A stretch of DNA of 64,000 bases from Microglena sp. YARC (GCA_022414725.1 CM039462.1:35316558-35380557), one strand, 5' to 3'. Positions 1 to 11,250 are shown, counted from the first letter of the stretch. Numbers and translations: made by a program. Notes: generated from the sequence alone by a model not told the origin.

Positions 1-27
1 ATCCAATTCAATTCCCAAGAATTCACC

Positions 28-1493
28 ATGTCAATCAACAACAAGATTATCATCTCAGGACCAAAGAAACGGAGTCTCTACCTAGTGCCGGTTATCAAGG
101 CTGATGATACCATGATCAGAGGTTCAAACTTTCATCTAGCCATGGCAGCCGTGTCCAGAAAACCCCCTATGACACCTGAACTCCAGCATATCAGATTAGG
201 ACATCTAGCATACAGTTCCCTAGCTAGGATGGCTTCATAAGACATGGTCATTGGCAACGACATCACCTCATCTGCATTCAACAAAATGAGAAAGAAAACC
301 TGTGAGATCTGTGTCCTCTCCAAAATCAAAATGAACAAAAACCCATACCCCACCTCTCACACCAGAGCTACCAGACCCATGGCCATCCTCCACATTGACA
401 TGAGTGGAAAGATGAAAAATTCCAGCCTCAATGGCAGCCTATACTTCCAAGGCATACTGGATGACTATTCCAAATACTCCATTGTCACATTCCACAAAAC
501 CAAGGATAAAGTAGCCAAGGACACCATTGCAGAACTTGAACGGTATGAAGTCCTCACAGAAAAAAGATAGGAACTATTTTTTGTGACAATGGATCTGAAT
601 ATATCTGCAACAGATTCAAATCCTGGTGCAAAAAGAAAGGCAACACCCTTAACTTCACAGTTCCAGGAAATCCATCCACCAATGGTGCAGCAGAACGTCT
701 CAACAGAACTTTGCATGACAGATCTACAGCCCTCCTCCTCTCATCCAAATTCCCTAATAGGTACTGGGCAGAAATGGTAAAGAATGCCAGCATACTCAGA
801 AACCTCTCACCCACATCTGAATCCACAAAGACTCCATATGAGATGTTTCATGGAACAAAACCTAAGATTGACCACCTCATGACCATTGTATGTACTGCAT
901 ATGTTCATGTCCCACCTAAATCCAGATCATTCAAGTTCTCCCCCTCAGCTAAGATTACTAGACTGATTGGATACTCAGAATCAAGAAAGGCCAACAGAGT
1001 TGTAGACTCTACCCACACGATCTTTGACGCCAGAGACATCACTTTCAATGAATTCGAAAACCTAGCAGGGCAAAAAGGATTCCCAGGCCCAGATGCTGTA
1101 ATTCTAGGCAACTATGAAGAGGATGTCCCTGTTGAAATAGATGATGACTTGGTCCCTCCCCCAGTCACTACCCCCTATGAACTCAAATAAATGGACAGCT
1201 ATAATGAAAGGCAAATCAGATATCAGGCCAACCCTCCCCAGTGGGGATCTCCAAGTGACTTCTCATTTAGCCCAAGCACTGTACACCAGCCTAGCATCAT
1301 ACCACAAGCCAGTGCAGCTGACCCCAATGCCACTGTGGAGCAAGGAGATGAACACAACCCTACCCAGATAGGAAATGAACAACCTGGACAACAGACAGAC
1401 ATAGATCCTACCAGCCCAGCCCCCTTGCATAACCAAGAGACAGAAAACACTGACATCCCTGACATCTCACCAACCCTCCAGATAGACACTTAA
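28..1493 (+). pseudogene. copia pol, GAG-pre-integrase and integrase part
   Basis: This part would encode the integrase that inserts the element cDNA. The His-His/Cys-Cys zinc finger is visible: LQHIRLGH around 180-210 and CEIC around 302. The catalytic triad follows: Asp in LHIDMSG near 390, Asp in FCDNGSEY near 585, Glu in NGAAERLN near 690. Reading starts in frame 1, is stopped by TAA at 238-240, then shifts by one base near 565 into frame 3, where the core continues. Further in-frame stops lie at 1188-1190 and 1491-1493. After the core the sequence is Pro/Thr/Gln-rich, as in the linker between integrase and RT of copia elements. It is non-functional as read. Confidence 0.85.
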
Positions 1494-1494
1494 G

Positions 1495-3135
1495 TTGAAC
1501 CCAGACGTACTGGAACGAGAAAGAAAATGCCCCCCAACTTCTTCTACATACCTAGCTGCAGACCAGATCATCATACCTAAGAATGAAAGAGAAGCACTAG
1601 CTAGCCCTCAAGTCAAAGAATGGAAAGCTGCTATGCAAGAAGAACTGGCAGCCCTTGCAGAAATGAACACCTGGTCCCTGTCAGAACTCCCACCAGGATC
1701 AAAAGCAATAGGAACAAAGTAGTTCTTTGACATCAAGCAATCTGTTGAGGGTGAGATAGTCATATACAAAGCCAGACTAGTAGCCAAGGTGTATGCCCAG
1801 AGACCTGGCATGGACTATGATGAAGTGTTTGCCCCAGTTGCCAAGCATGCTACAATCCAATACATACTCTCCATGGCAGCTGACCCCAAAGCACACCTAG
1901 CCCAACTAGATGTTTCCACAGCATTTCTCAATGGAGTAGTTGAAGAGGAACTCTACTGCAGCCAGCCACCTGGTTTTGAGAGAGACCACAGATTCTGCCG
2001 CATGTGGAAATGCCTCTATGGCCTCAAACAAGCATCCCACCAGTGGTACCCCAAAGTCAAGGAGGACATGACTGCCATTGGATTCAGAGAAGTTGATGTA
2101 GATCAAGGCCTATTCATACTGCCTGGACCCACCCACAGGCCACTCATCTGGGTCCTCTTGTGGGTTGATGACTTCCTCCTGATCTCCTTTGACAAAGCCA
2201 TCCTCCACAAGTACAAGAACACCATCATGCAACTCTACAAGACAAGAGACCTGGGTGAACCTTCTGTATTTGTGAGATATGAGATCACCAGAGATGCCTC
2301 AGCAGGGACATTGCATATCTGCCAGTCCAGATTCATCCAGAACCTCCTCCGAGCACACAACATGCTTCCTGAGCCAGACAGCACCAGTTTCCCTGTGCCA
2401 CTACAATCAGATGCAAACCTTCCCTATGCTGACAAAGATACCCCAGACACTGGCCTTCCCTTTGCCCAGATTGTAGGTTCCCTCAACTACCTTGCAGTCA
2501 ACACAAGGCCTGACATTGCCCAAGCTGTCAACAGGATGGCCAGGCACAGTGCACACCCTCTGCATGATCACATGGAAGCTGCCACTGGCATTCTCAAATA
2601 CCTGTTTAACACTCCAGACCATGGCATCACCTACACCCACTCCAGCAAGCCTCTCATTGGATATTGTGACTCTGACCATGCTGCATGCCCCATCACAAGG
2701 AAATCCACTAAAGGATTTGTATTCCTCAACCAAGGGGGTGCAATCTCGTGGGCATCCAAGATCCAAGCATCAGCAACAGCCCTGTCAACCACAGAAGCTG
2801 AGTTCATGGCAGCCACCTCTGCAGCCCAAGAAGGAATGTGGTTGAGGAAACTCCAATACTCTGCCACAGGAACTGTACCTCCTGCTCTCACCATCAATGG
2901 TGACAACCAAGCTGCACTGATGGCCTGGAACCAAGAGAAACTCTCCTCCAGACTCAAGCACATGGAGACCAGGTTCCACTTTCTCAAAGAGCAGTCCAAG
3001 AAGGGAGGCATCAAGCTCAACTGGATTCCCACTGCTGCCAACATGTCTGACATGCTGACCAAGGCCCTTCCCAGGACCAAGTTCTGTGACTTCAGAGAGA
3101 AGATTGGCTGCATGGGAAAAGCACACAAGTCCTGA
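1495..3135 (+). pseudogene. copia pol, reverse transcriptase and RNase H part
   Basis: Reverse transcriptase and RNase H copy element RNA into DNA. Frame 1 is open from 1495 except for a TAG at 1720-1722, where a Trp codon is expected just before FFDIK. Copia RT signatures follow: FAPVAKHATIQYIL, QLDVSTAFLNG, CLYGLKQA, and the catalytic box WVDDFLL near 2160 (a variant of the usual YVDD). RNase H is seen as GYCDSDHAAC near 2660, STTEAEF near 2790 and DNQAAL near 2900. From 1789 to the TGA at 3133 the frame is uninterrupted (448 codons), so this part is much less decayed than the integrase part. Confidence 0.88.
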
Positions 3136-3671
3136 TCACCTTTGATCTGGGATTATCATATCCCACATCAGGGGGAGCCATAGCACTTGACTTATTGACT
3201 TGAGTGACCCGCCTCTCCTAGCCATTAGCCTGTGTATACCCAGTCCTCACTTCCTGGCAGCTATAAGCTGGAATCCAGTCTATGATTATTTGACCCACCC
3301 ACCCACATACACACACCACGAACCCACACCCAAACACCTCACACCCACCTACCGGCACACACCACACCCAAGCAAGCAATCATCAAACCTACCAAACCAC
3401 TAGGCAGCTATAAGCTGGAATCCAGTCCATGATTATTTGATCCAGCCCCAGCTACCCTTTATTTCAGACTTTACCTTTCCCTTCAGTTTGTACCTCAACT
3501 TGTACATCTGAAGATCCCCTTTCTCTGTGACCACCTTGCTAGCTTGCCCCAAGCTCCTCTTTTGCTCACACATATTTATAGTTCTTATTTTTCACTCTAG
3601 CTCCTCCTTATCCTTATACTCTCTAATTCCCAGAATTTTTCTGAATGAAGAATGCCAGGAATTGGGGGGGA
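3136..3671 (+). other. copia 3' untranslated region with duplicated 42-bp motif and polypurine tract
   Basis: No gene is seen. A motif of about 42 bp beginning GGCAGCTATAAGCTGGAATC occurs at about 3258-3300 and again at about 3401-3442, with a CA-rich spacer between. A G-run at 3663-3671 directly before a TG dinucleotide fits the polypurine tract that primes plus-strand synthesis. Another G-run near 3170 is a weaker candidate. Confidence 0.55.
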
Positions 3672-3942
3672 TGTTATTGACCGGTTCTTCCGGTCCTGCT
3701 AGAGTGTCCTAGAGCGCCAGGCTTCCTGCCTGGCAGCGTACGCTGTAGTGCCTCCGCCCGTTAGGGCCTGCACCCAGCGGCGTCAGTGCCCTGATGTACT
3801 GTCGCCATCTTCCTCTTATGACAGGCTTTCCCGCCTGCTTGCTATCTCGCCTCTGTAAGCATTACATTCCAGTAGTCCATTCCCTGTGACGTTTAAGTTA
3901 TATCGCTCCGGAAAGCTAAAGTTATACATTTTCTCTGTGGCA
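3672..3942 (+). repeat. probable 3' LTR of the copia element
   Basis: The stretch begins TGTTATTGACC right after the polypurine tract and can end in CA at 3941-3942, giving a 271-bp LTR of TG...CA form. Its composition (GC-rich start, AT-rich end) differs from the flanks. The 5' LTR is outside the window, so the right boundary cannot be confirmed. The dispersed repeat at 3950 starts immediately after it. Confidence 0.5.
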
Positions 3943-3949
3943 TAAACTA

Positions 3950-4100
3950 ATGCCCGCGTCGGTAAAATGATTGTTTGGGGTTCAGTTTATCAGTGTGTTT
4001 TTCCTTTTTCCCCCTCCTGCCACGGTTGGGCAATTATCGTAAGCATGTTTGGACTAAACCTGGACTGTGACAACATACAAAGGAGGTTGCCTGTGACAAC
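3950..4100 (+). repeat. dispersed CATA-tailed repeat, family R1, copy 1
   Basis: Family R1 is about 130 bp. In the orientation called plus here it runs from a 5' GGGCCCCCGTCGG-like start through TTGTTTGGGGTTCAGTT and GGTTGGGCAAGTCCC to CCCTGGACTGTAACATAC, often with extra CATA units. It looks like a short interspersed retroelement. No clear Pol III boxes were found, so a MITE is not excluded. This copy lies directly behind the LTR and is divergent. Confidence 0.65.
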
Positions 4101-4324
4101 ATACAAAGAAGGTTGCCAACCGTATGATCATGACAATACAGCCAAGGACGCTGCAAAAAAAGCTGCTGCTCATTGGAGTCATTGCTGAAATAAAAAACAG
4201 TGGTTTAGGGAAACACGCCATCGAGCTGTAACAGCACAAGCAGCAGGATAAGTAGGTATATACCCGCACTTTATCTTTACCAAATTGTGCTCCCGTCAGC
4301 ATTTGGGAGGATCTGTAATTCTTT

Positions 4325-4482
4325 ATGTCTGTATGTTTCAGTCCAGGCCTCAAGGGGTAGGCCAAATAGGCTAAAGGGACTTGCCCAACCGTATAGGAAG
4401 GGCTTAAAAAGAAAAAGCACTGATGAACTGAACCCCAAACAATCGTTTAACCGACGGGGGACCTGAGTTCGTACAATCGTGC
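4325..4482 (-). repeat. family R1, copy 2
   Basis: Near-complete copy in the reverse sense, from TATGTTTCAGTCCAGG to the CCGACGGGGGACC end. Together with copy 1 it forms an inverted pair about 230 bp apart. Confidence 0.75.
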
Positions 4483-4764
4483 TACAATGATAGTTTAATT
4501 CTACAATATAATTAAATCATCATCTCAGCTGGGAGGATCTACATCTATTGTAGCAGCACAGTCAGTTTGCGCCGCTGGTTTGTGGCGGGAGACCCACCTC
4601 CTGGGGCGACATTCCTTTCACAACTCAAAAAAGGGGGAAGGTGTTCACCTTTTGTCGGCCAATACGCCAATATACTATGTTATCCAAACCAAACTGCGCT
4701 TCATCCTGCCAGGAGTGTCAGCATCTAGGGAGGACCTTTAAAGTGTGTCAGTTTTTGATTTGTT
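4483..4764. other. no gene seen
   Basis: AT-rich start, then unique-looking sequence. The stretch GGGAGACCCACCTCCTGGGG at 4588-4607 recurs near 33236-33255, with related sequence around it, so part of this is another dispersed repeat. Confidence 0.4.
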
Positions 4765-4768
4765 ATGT

Positions 4769-4976
4769 ATGCATCGAAGCACTTCTCCTTGAGGTCTGTA
4801 CTTCTTTGAGTTGTACAGGTATGCATTGGAGTACTTCTCCATGAGGCCCGTACTTCTTTGGGTTGTACAGGTATGCATTGAAGTACTTCTCCATGAGGTC
4901 TGTACTTCTTTGGGTTGTACAGGTATGCATCGAAGTACTTCACCATTAACACCTGTACATCCCAAGCTGGGTCTAC
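4769..4976 (-). repeat. 52-bp tandem copies of an exon segment
   Basis: Four copies with exact 52-bp spacing (ATGCAT at 4769, 4821, 4873, 4925). On the minus strand each unit contains the core that reads KYFDAYLYNPKKY, also present in the exon-like stretch at 5298-5468. Because 52 is not a multiple of three, each unit changes frame, so the array cannot be a repeated protein domain. At its right end (to about 4995) a longer decayed homologue of the same exon is visible, starting KHRH on the minus strand. Confidence 0.75.
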
Positions 4977-5169
4977 AACAAGAGGTATGCCTGTGCTTCC
5001 CTCCCATACACAAACCGCATACAAAAAATCATTTGCTCAATAACTATATTGGCTTTTATCACTCTATTGACTGGCATGAATCCCCTACTTTTGTATGACT
5101 TGGACAAATCTTTAAACTGTCTAATCCGCTTAATGTGCTCCTTGGTTTCAGTGGGTATCGCACAGAGGG

Positions 5170-5275
5170 AATTGGAATTAGCAGATGATGAGCAGCCCAG
5201 AGTTGGCTGGAGAACCATGTAACAACTCAAATTAAAATTGGCAGATGATGAGCTACCCAGAGTTGGCTGAAGAAC
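5170..5275. repeat. two-copy direct repeat, about 61 bp
   Basis: GCAGATGATGAGC followed by a CCCAGAGTTGGCTG core occurs at about 5179 and 5240. It sits just downstream (minus sense) of the exon-like stretch at 5298-5468 and may be a partial duplication of its 3' flank. Confidence 0.6.
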
Positions 5276-5297
5276 CACGAATACACTCCAAATCCTC

Positions 5298-5468
5298 CTA
5301 CTTTGGGACTTCATCAATCCACTCTTCAACTGACTCCATGTACTTCTTGGAGTTGTACAAATATGCATCGAAGTAATTCTCCATGAACTCCTCTACATCC
5401 CAGTCGGTGCCCAGAACAAGCATATGCCTGTGCTCCTCTCGCCAAACATATGCCTCTGCTGGGATGCT
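5298..5468 (-). CDS. exon-like segment, product unknown
   Basis: Minus-strand reading gives an acidic, tyrosine-rich peptide containing LGTDWDVEEFMENYFDAYLY and ending EEWIDEVPK at a TAG (5298-5300). An AG acceptor-like site (CATCCCAG) precedes it. It is supported as once coding by a diverged homologue at about 4925-4995 and by partial copies at 4769-4976. It looks like a terminal exon of an unidentified minus-strand gene. The protein family is not recognised, and the upstream exons would have to lie in or beyond the repeats to the right. Confidence 0.35.
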   Translation of the reverse strand, partial: SIPAEAYVWREEHRHMLVLGTDWDVEEFMENYFDAYLYNSKKYMESVEEWIDEVPK

Positions 5469-5479
5469 TGATCCATCCT

Positions 5480-5560
5480 GTATGTATGTATGTATGTATG
5501 TATGTATGTATGTATGTATGTATGTATGTATGTATGTATGTATGTATGTATGCATGTATG
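5480..5560. repeat. (TATG)n microsatellite
   Basis: About 19 uninterrupted TATG units with one CATG variant near the right end. Long open frames across it are artefacts of the repeat. Confidence 0.95.
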
Positions 5561-5758
5561 TAGTACTGGTGGGATGCATGCTCTATGCTGTGGTGTGTTG
5601 CTGAGATGTGGTGTTATATGCTGTGGTGTACTGCTGGGATGCTTGCTTCATCCTGATTATATATATGTACGTATTGGCATGATGCTTGTTCTATGCTGTG
5701 GTGTACTGCTGGGATGCTCGTTACATCCGTTTTGTATATGTATATGTATTGGTGGGAT
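5561..5758. repeat. degenerate edge of the 33-bp tandem array
   Basis: GTGTACTGCTGGGATGC-like motifs recur at irregular spacing (about 5590, 5630, 5700, 5750), interrupted by TATATATG-type sequence. These are diverged members of the array that follows. Confidence 0.7.
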
Positions 5759-5990
5759 GCGTGTATTATGCAGTGGTGTGTTGCTGGGATGTGGTGTTCA
5801 ATGCAGTGGTGTGTTGCTGGGATGTGGTGTTCAATGCAGTGGTGAGTTGCTGGGATGTGGTGTTCAATGCAGTGGTGTGTTGCTGGGATGTGGTGTTCAA
5901 TGCAGTGGTGTGTTGCTGGGATGTGGTGTTCAATGCAGTGGTGTGTTGCTGGGATGTGGTGTTCAATGCAGTGGTGTATAGCTTGGATGC
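5759..5990. repeat. 33-bp tandem repeat, about 7 copies
   Basis: The unit carries GTGGTGTTCAATGCAG and GGTGTGTTGCTGGGAT, with exact 33-bp spacing and almost no divergence. Because 33 is divisible by three, all frames stay open and cysteine-rich repeat peptides appear on both strands. Nothing supports translation. Confidence 0.92.
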
Positions 5991-6103
5991 TTGTTCCATC
6001 ATGTTTGAAGGCCAGGCCACTTGTCAGTTACATTTACTTTTACATTTATTTTGTCATATACAGGCCCTAGTTGAGCCACGACAAGACCGCTCCACAACAT
6101 CCG

Positions 6104-6179
6104 GGGGGGGGGGGGGGCTTCCAACCATCCTAAACATTACAGGGTACAAGCAACAAAGCGATGCGGCATCCCCCCCCCC

Positions 6180-6212
<33 letters not shown>

Positions 6213-6260
6213 ACCACCACCACCAACAACACCACCACCACCACCAACACACACACACCA
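6104..6260. repeat. poly-G, poly-C and (CCA)n tracts
   Basis: A G-run at about 6103-6117, a C-rich run at about 6170-6212 and a CCA-rich stretch to 6260 precede the 44-bp minisatellite. Runs this long are prone to length error. Confidence 0.9.
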
Positions 6261-8290
6261 CAATTACTTCACACACCTCACCCCCCATCCCACACACAAA
6301 CCCACCCGAGCCCACTCACCCACCACCCACACGCACCCACACCCTTCACCACACCACCCCCACCAATTCCACCACCCACACGCACCACACCCATCACCAC
6401 CACCCTCCCATCCACCACCCACACGCACCCACCACCCACCACCACCACCCTCCATCCACCACCACACACGCACACCCATCACCACCACCCTCCCATCCAC
6501 CACCACACACGCACCCCACCCATCCACCACCACCACCCTCCCATCCACCACCCACACGCACCCACACCCATCACACACCACCCTCCCATCCACCACCCAC
6601 ACGCACCCACACCATCACCACCACCCTCCCATCCACCACCCACACACCACCACCCATCACCACCACCACCTCCCATCCACCACCCACACGCACCACCCAT
6701 CCACCAACCCACACGACCACCACCCTCCCATCCACCACCCACACGCACCCACACCATCACCACCACCCTCCCATCCACCACCCCACACGCACCACACACC
6801 CATCATCACGACCACCCTCCCATCCACCACCCACACGCACCCACACCCATCACCACCACCCTCCCATCCACCACCCACACGCACCCACACCCATCACCAC
6901 CACCCTCCCATCCACCACCCACACGCACCCACACCCATCACCACCACCCTCCCATCCACCACCCACACGCACCCACACCCATCACCACCACCCTCCCATC
7001 CACCACCCACACGCACCCTCACCCATCACCACCACCCTCCCATCCACCACCCACACGCACCCACACCCATCACCACCACCCTCCCATCCACCACCCACAC
7101 GCACCCACACCCATCACCACCACCCTCCCATCCACCACCCACACGCACCCACACCCATCACCACCACACCTCCATCCACCACCCACACGCACTCACCATC
7201 ACCACCACCTCCCATCCACCACCCACACGCACCCACACCCATCACCACCACCCTCCCATCCACCCACCCACACGCACACCCACACCCATCACACCATTCC
7301 ACCACCACAAGCACCCACACCCATCACCACCACCCCTCCCATCCACCACCCACACGCACCCACACCCATCACCACCACCCTCCCATCCACCACCCACACG
7401 CACCCACACCCATCACCCACCACCACCCTCCCATCCACCACCCACACGCACCCACACCCATCACACCACCCTCCCATCCACCACCCACACCACCCTCCAT
7501 CCACCCCACCACCACCACACCCATCACCACCACCTCACCACCCCATCACACACCCTCCCACACCCCCATCACCACCACCCTCCCATCCACCACCCACACG
7601 CACCCACCACCCATCACCACCACCCTCCCATCCACCACCCACACGCACCCACACCCATCACCACCACCGCCTCCCATCCACCACCCACACCGCACCCACA
7701 TCCCATCACCACCACCCTCCCATCCACCACCCACACGCACCCACACCCATCACCACCACCCTCCGCCATCCACCACCCACACGCACCCACTACCCATCAC
7801 CACCACCCTCGCATCCACCACCCACACGCACCCACACCCATCACCACCACCCTCCCCATCCACCACCCACACGCACCCACCCATCACCACCACCCTCCAT
7901 CCACCACCCACACGCACCCACACCCATCACCACCACCCTCCCATCCACCACCCACACGCACCCATACCCATCACCACCACCCTCCCATCCACCACCCACA
8001 CGCACCCACATCCATCACCACCACCCTCCCATCCACCACCCACACGCACCCACACCCATCACCACCACCCTCCCATCCACCACCCACACGCACCCACCCC
8101 ATCACCACCACCCTCCCATCCACCACCCACACGCACCCACACCCATCACCACCACCCTCCCATCCACCACCCACACGCACCCACACCCATCACCACCACC
8201 CTCCCATCCACCACCCACACGCACCCACACCCATCACCACCACCCTCCCATCCACACCCCACCACCCACACCCACACCACCTCCATCCAC
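6261..8290. repeat. 44-bp CA/C-rich minisatellite, roughly 45 copies
   Basis: The unit contains CACCACCCTCCCATCCACCA and CCCACACGCACCCACACCC. Central copies (6830-7150, 7880-8240) have exact 44-bp spacing; the left part (6261-6830) and 7480-7570 carry many small indels. The strand is nearly free of G, so no stop codon occurs and open frames of more than 700 codons arise. His/Pro/Thr repeat peptides from it should not be annotated as proteins. Confidence 0.93.
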
Positions 8291-8307
8291 CACCCACACG
8301 TACCCAG

Positions 8308-8600
8308 ACTCATGCTATGTAGCACCTATACCACACGTAGAATATACATAGAGTCTATATATAGTACGTAGAATCTATACAGCACGTAGACTCATGCTAT
8401 GTAGCACCTATACCACACGTAGGATATGCATAGATTCTATGTAGTAAGTAGACTCCTCATGTTACGTAGAATATATACAGCAAGTAGAACATACATAGAG
8501 TCTATACATAGTACGTAGAATCTTCGAATATGTAGAATCTATACAACAAGTAGAATCTTCATGCTACATCGAGTCTATTCAATAGGTAGCATCTATACAG
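8308..8600. repeat. AT-rich tandem repeat, about 81-bp period
   Basis: ACTCATGCTATGTAGCACC is repeated 81 bp apart (8308 and 8389), with shorter CGTAGAATCTATACAG-type submotifs through 8600. Its composition contrasts sharply with the C-rich array on its left. Confidence 0.75.
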
Positions 8601-10020
8601 TGGCCATCACCAGCACCCACCTCGACCACATGTCTCACAGTCCCTCTGTAGGACTCATCATAACAATCATATCAACTACCTGACTGCAACAGCAATATCA
8701 AATATCTCATCACAAAAGCTGTATGCTATTCTAAATGAAGACAGTACACAGTAACCATCACCAGCACCCACCTCGACTACAGCTGTCACAGTCTCTCGGA
8801 AGTACTCATCAGCCTCATACGCTGCAAGCAAGGTGGGATCAATTCATCGATTATACCAAATTATATTAAGTTACATTGCATGTGATGTGGGCCAAGAGAT
8901 GAATCACCTACAGATGACACTGTCTCTCGGTAGTTCTCAACAGCCTCATAAATTGCAGGCAATTTGTGATCAATAAATCAAGTTAGATGACATTGATCAA
9001 TTAATCAATTATACCAAATTATATCAAGTTACACTGCATGTGATGTGGGCCAAGAGATGAACCAACTACAGCTGACAGTCTCTCCGAAGTACTCATCAGC
9101 CTCATTCACTGCAGGCGATGTGTGATCAATTCATCAAGTTAAATCAGGTTACACCAAATTTTAACAAGTTACATTGCAGGTGATGTGGGCCAAGAGATGA
9201 ATCAACTACAGCTGTCACAGTCTCGCGGAAGTACTCATCAGCCTCATACGCTGCAAGCAAAGTGGGATCAATCCATCAACTTAGGTCAAGTTAGATCAAT
9301 TGATCAAGTTAGATTGCGCTACATCAAGTTACATTGCAAGTGATGTGGGCCAAGAGATGAATCGCCTACAATTGCCACAATCTCTCAATATTACTCATCA
9401 GCATCATACACTGCAGGCAATGTGGGATCAATTAATCAATATATATTATGTTACATCAGTTAGATCAGGTTACATTGCATGTGATGTGGGCCAAGAAATG
9501 AACTGCCTGCAGGTTTCACGGTCTCTCGGTAGTTCTCAACAGCCTCATACGCTGCAGGTGATATGGATCAATTAATCAAGTTACATCAAGTTATATCAAT
9601 TAAGAATTTCATCAAATGATATTAAGTTACATTGCTGGTGATGTGGTCTAAGAGATGAATCGCCTACAGTTGTCACGGTGTCTCGTTAGCACTCATCAGC
9701 ATCATACACTGCAGGTGGTGTGGGATCAATTAATCAAGTTAAATCAAGTTAGATCAGGTTACATTGCAGGTGATGTGGGCCAAGAGATGAATTGACTACA
9801 ATTGTCACGGTCTCTCGGTAGTTCTCATCAGCCTCATACGCTGCAGGCAATGTGTGATCAATTAATCAAGTTAGATCACATTGATCAATTATATCAAGTA
9901 ACATCCGAGTTACATTGCTGGTGATGTGGGCAAAGAGATGAATCGCCTACAGTTGTCACGGTCTCTCGATAGTACTCACCAGCATCATACACTGCAGGTG
10001 ATCTGGGCTCAGAGATACAT
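8601..10020. repeat. 133-160-bp satellite, at least 8 copies
   Basis: GATGTGGGCCAAGAGATGAA or a close variant appears near 8885, 9044, 9183, 9342, 9482, 9639, 9772 and 9923. Each copy also has a GTCACGGTCTCTCGG-type block and a CTCATCAGCCTCATACGCTG-type block. The spacing alternates between about 159 and 139 bp at first, suggesting an original two-monomer unit. Length differences come from a variable ATCAAGTTA-rich segment. Confidence 0.9.
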
Positions 10021-10029
10021 GAGGTGCAG

Positions 10030-10145
10030 GTTGTTGTATGTATGTTACAGTCTAGGGGTAGGCCAAATAGGCTAAAGGGACATGCCCAACCGAGATAGGA
10101 AGGGCTTCAAAAGAAAAAGCATTGATGAACTGAACCCCAGGTTGT
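10030..10145 (-). repeat. family R1, copy 3
   Basis: From TGTATGTTACAGTC to GAACTGAACCCC. It is inserted in the satellite and truncated after the GAACCCC block. Confidence 0.75.
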
Positions 10146-10348
10146 GTCGGATGTGGGCCAAGAGATGAATCAAGTGCAGGGTACCGTTCGTGGTTCCAGA
10201 GATGTATAACTATATGGGATGCAGGTTGTGTCGGATGTTACAATCCAGGGAGGTTACATCGCGGGTGATGTGGGCCGAGAGATGAATCAAGTGCAGGGTA
10301 CGTGGTTCTAGAGCTTTGTAAGTATATGAGGTTCAGGTTGTATGGGAT
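10146..10348. repeat. diverged satellite monomers
   Basis: GATGTGGGCCAAGAGATGAATCAAG-type blocks at about 10158 and 10268 link the 133-160-bp satellite with the 105-bp array on the right. Both arrays share the GTGGGCCAAGAGAT core. Confidence 0.7.
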
Positions 10349-10950
10349 GTGGGACAGCAGATGAATACAAGTGCAGGAAATGTGGTCCTACATACATATG
10401 AGGTGCAGCTTGATCAGGGTCCCAGAGATGATACAGGTGCAGGTCGTGTCGGATATATGGTTCTAGATACAAATGAGATGCAGCTTGATCAGGGTCCCAG
10501 AGATGAATCAGGTGCAGGCTGCGTCAGATGTGGGCCAAGAGATACATCAAGTGCAGGGCATGTGGTTCTAGATACAAATGAGGTGCAGCTTGATCAGGGT
10601 CCCAGAGATGAATCAGGTGCAGGCTGTGTCGGATGTGGGCCAAGAGATACATCAAGTGCAGGGCATGTGGTTCTAGATACAAATGAGGTGCAGGTTGATC
10701 AGGGTCCCAGAGATGAATCAGGTGCAGGCTGTGTCGGATGTGGGCTAAGAGATACATCAAGTGCAGGGCATGTGGTTCTAGATACAAATGAGGTGCAGCT
10801 TGATCAGGGTCCCAGAGATGAATCAGGTGCAGGCTGTGTCGGATGTGGGCCAAGAGATACATCAAGTGGAGGGCATGTGGTTCTAGATACAAATGAGGTG
10901 CAGCTTGATCAGGGTCCCAGAGATGAATCAGGTGCAGGCTAGTTGTGTCG
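10349..10950. repeat. 105-bp tandem repeat
   Basis: TGATCAGGGTCCCAGAGATG recurs at 10486, 10591, 10696, 10801 and 10906, exactly 105 bp apart. The unit is 35 codons, so long frames stay open on both strands (197 residues plus, 122 minus). High copy identity with few substitutions indicates recent expansion. No start context, splice site or non-repetitive flank supports a gene. Confidence 0.9.
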
Positions 10951-10986
10951 GATGGGGACCCACATATGATCCAAGTGCTGTTGATG

Positions 10987-11013
10987 GGGTTTAGGGTTTA
11001 GGGTTTAGGCTTT
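10987..11013 (+). repeat. interstitial telomere-like TTTAGGG tract
   Basis: Three TTTAGGG-phase units followed by a diverged TTTAGGC. TTTAGGG is the Arabidopsis-type telomere repeat, known also from some green algae (established knowledge). The tract is short and lies between satellite arrays. Confidence 0.8.
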
Positions 11014-11164
11014 AAGTTGCAACCGGGAGGGGTCTTCCAACAAATCCTCAGAAAAATAATAGCAGTATTGAAGCAAGTAAGCACTATTATTAGCACCACT
11101 TCCATTTGATATATATTTATTGCTTTGTATGAAACAGTTGTTTGGGCGTTGGATTTATGTTGAG

Positions 11165-11188
11165 GGTAGGTAAGCGTGTGTGTGTGTA

Positions 11189-11231
<43 letters not shown>

Positions 11232-11250
11232 GTGTGTGTGTGTGTGTGTT

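Larger units (their letters stand above)
1..3942 (+). mobile_element. Ty1/copia LTR retrotransposon, 5'-truncated by the window edge, decayed
   Basis: The domain order is GAG-pre-integrase zinc finger, integrase, reverse transcriptase, RNase H, which is the Ty1/copia order (integrase before RT). A long 3' untranslated stretch and a probable 3' LTR follow. The 5' LTR and gag would lie before base 1. Several stops and two frame changes mean this copy cannot make its own polyprotein. Confidence 0.9.

Noticed and set aside
5686..8371. Plus-strand frames of 736-878 codons rich in His, Pro and Thr
   Set aside because: They are produced by stop-free 33-bp and 44-bp tandem repeats; no unique domain, start context or splice sites.
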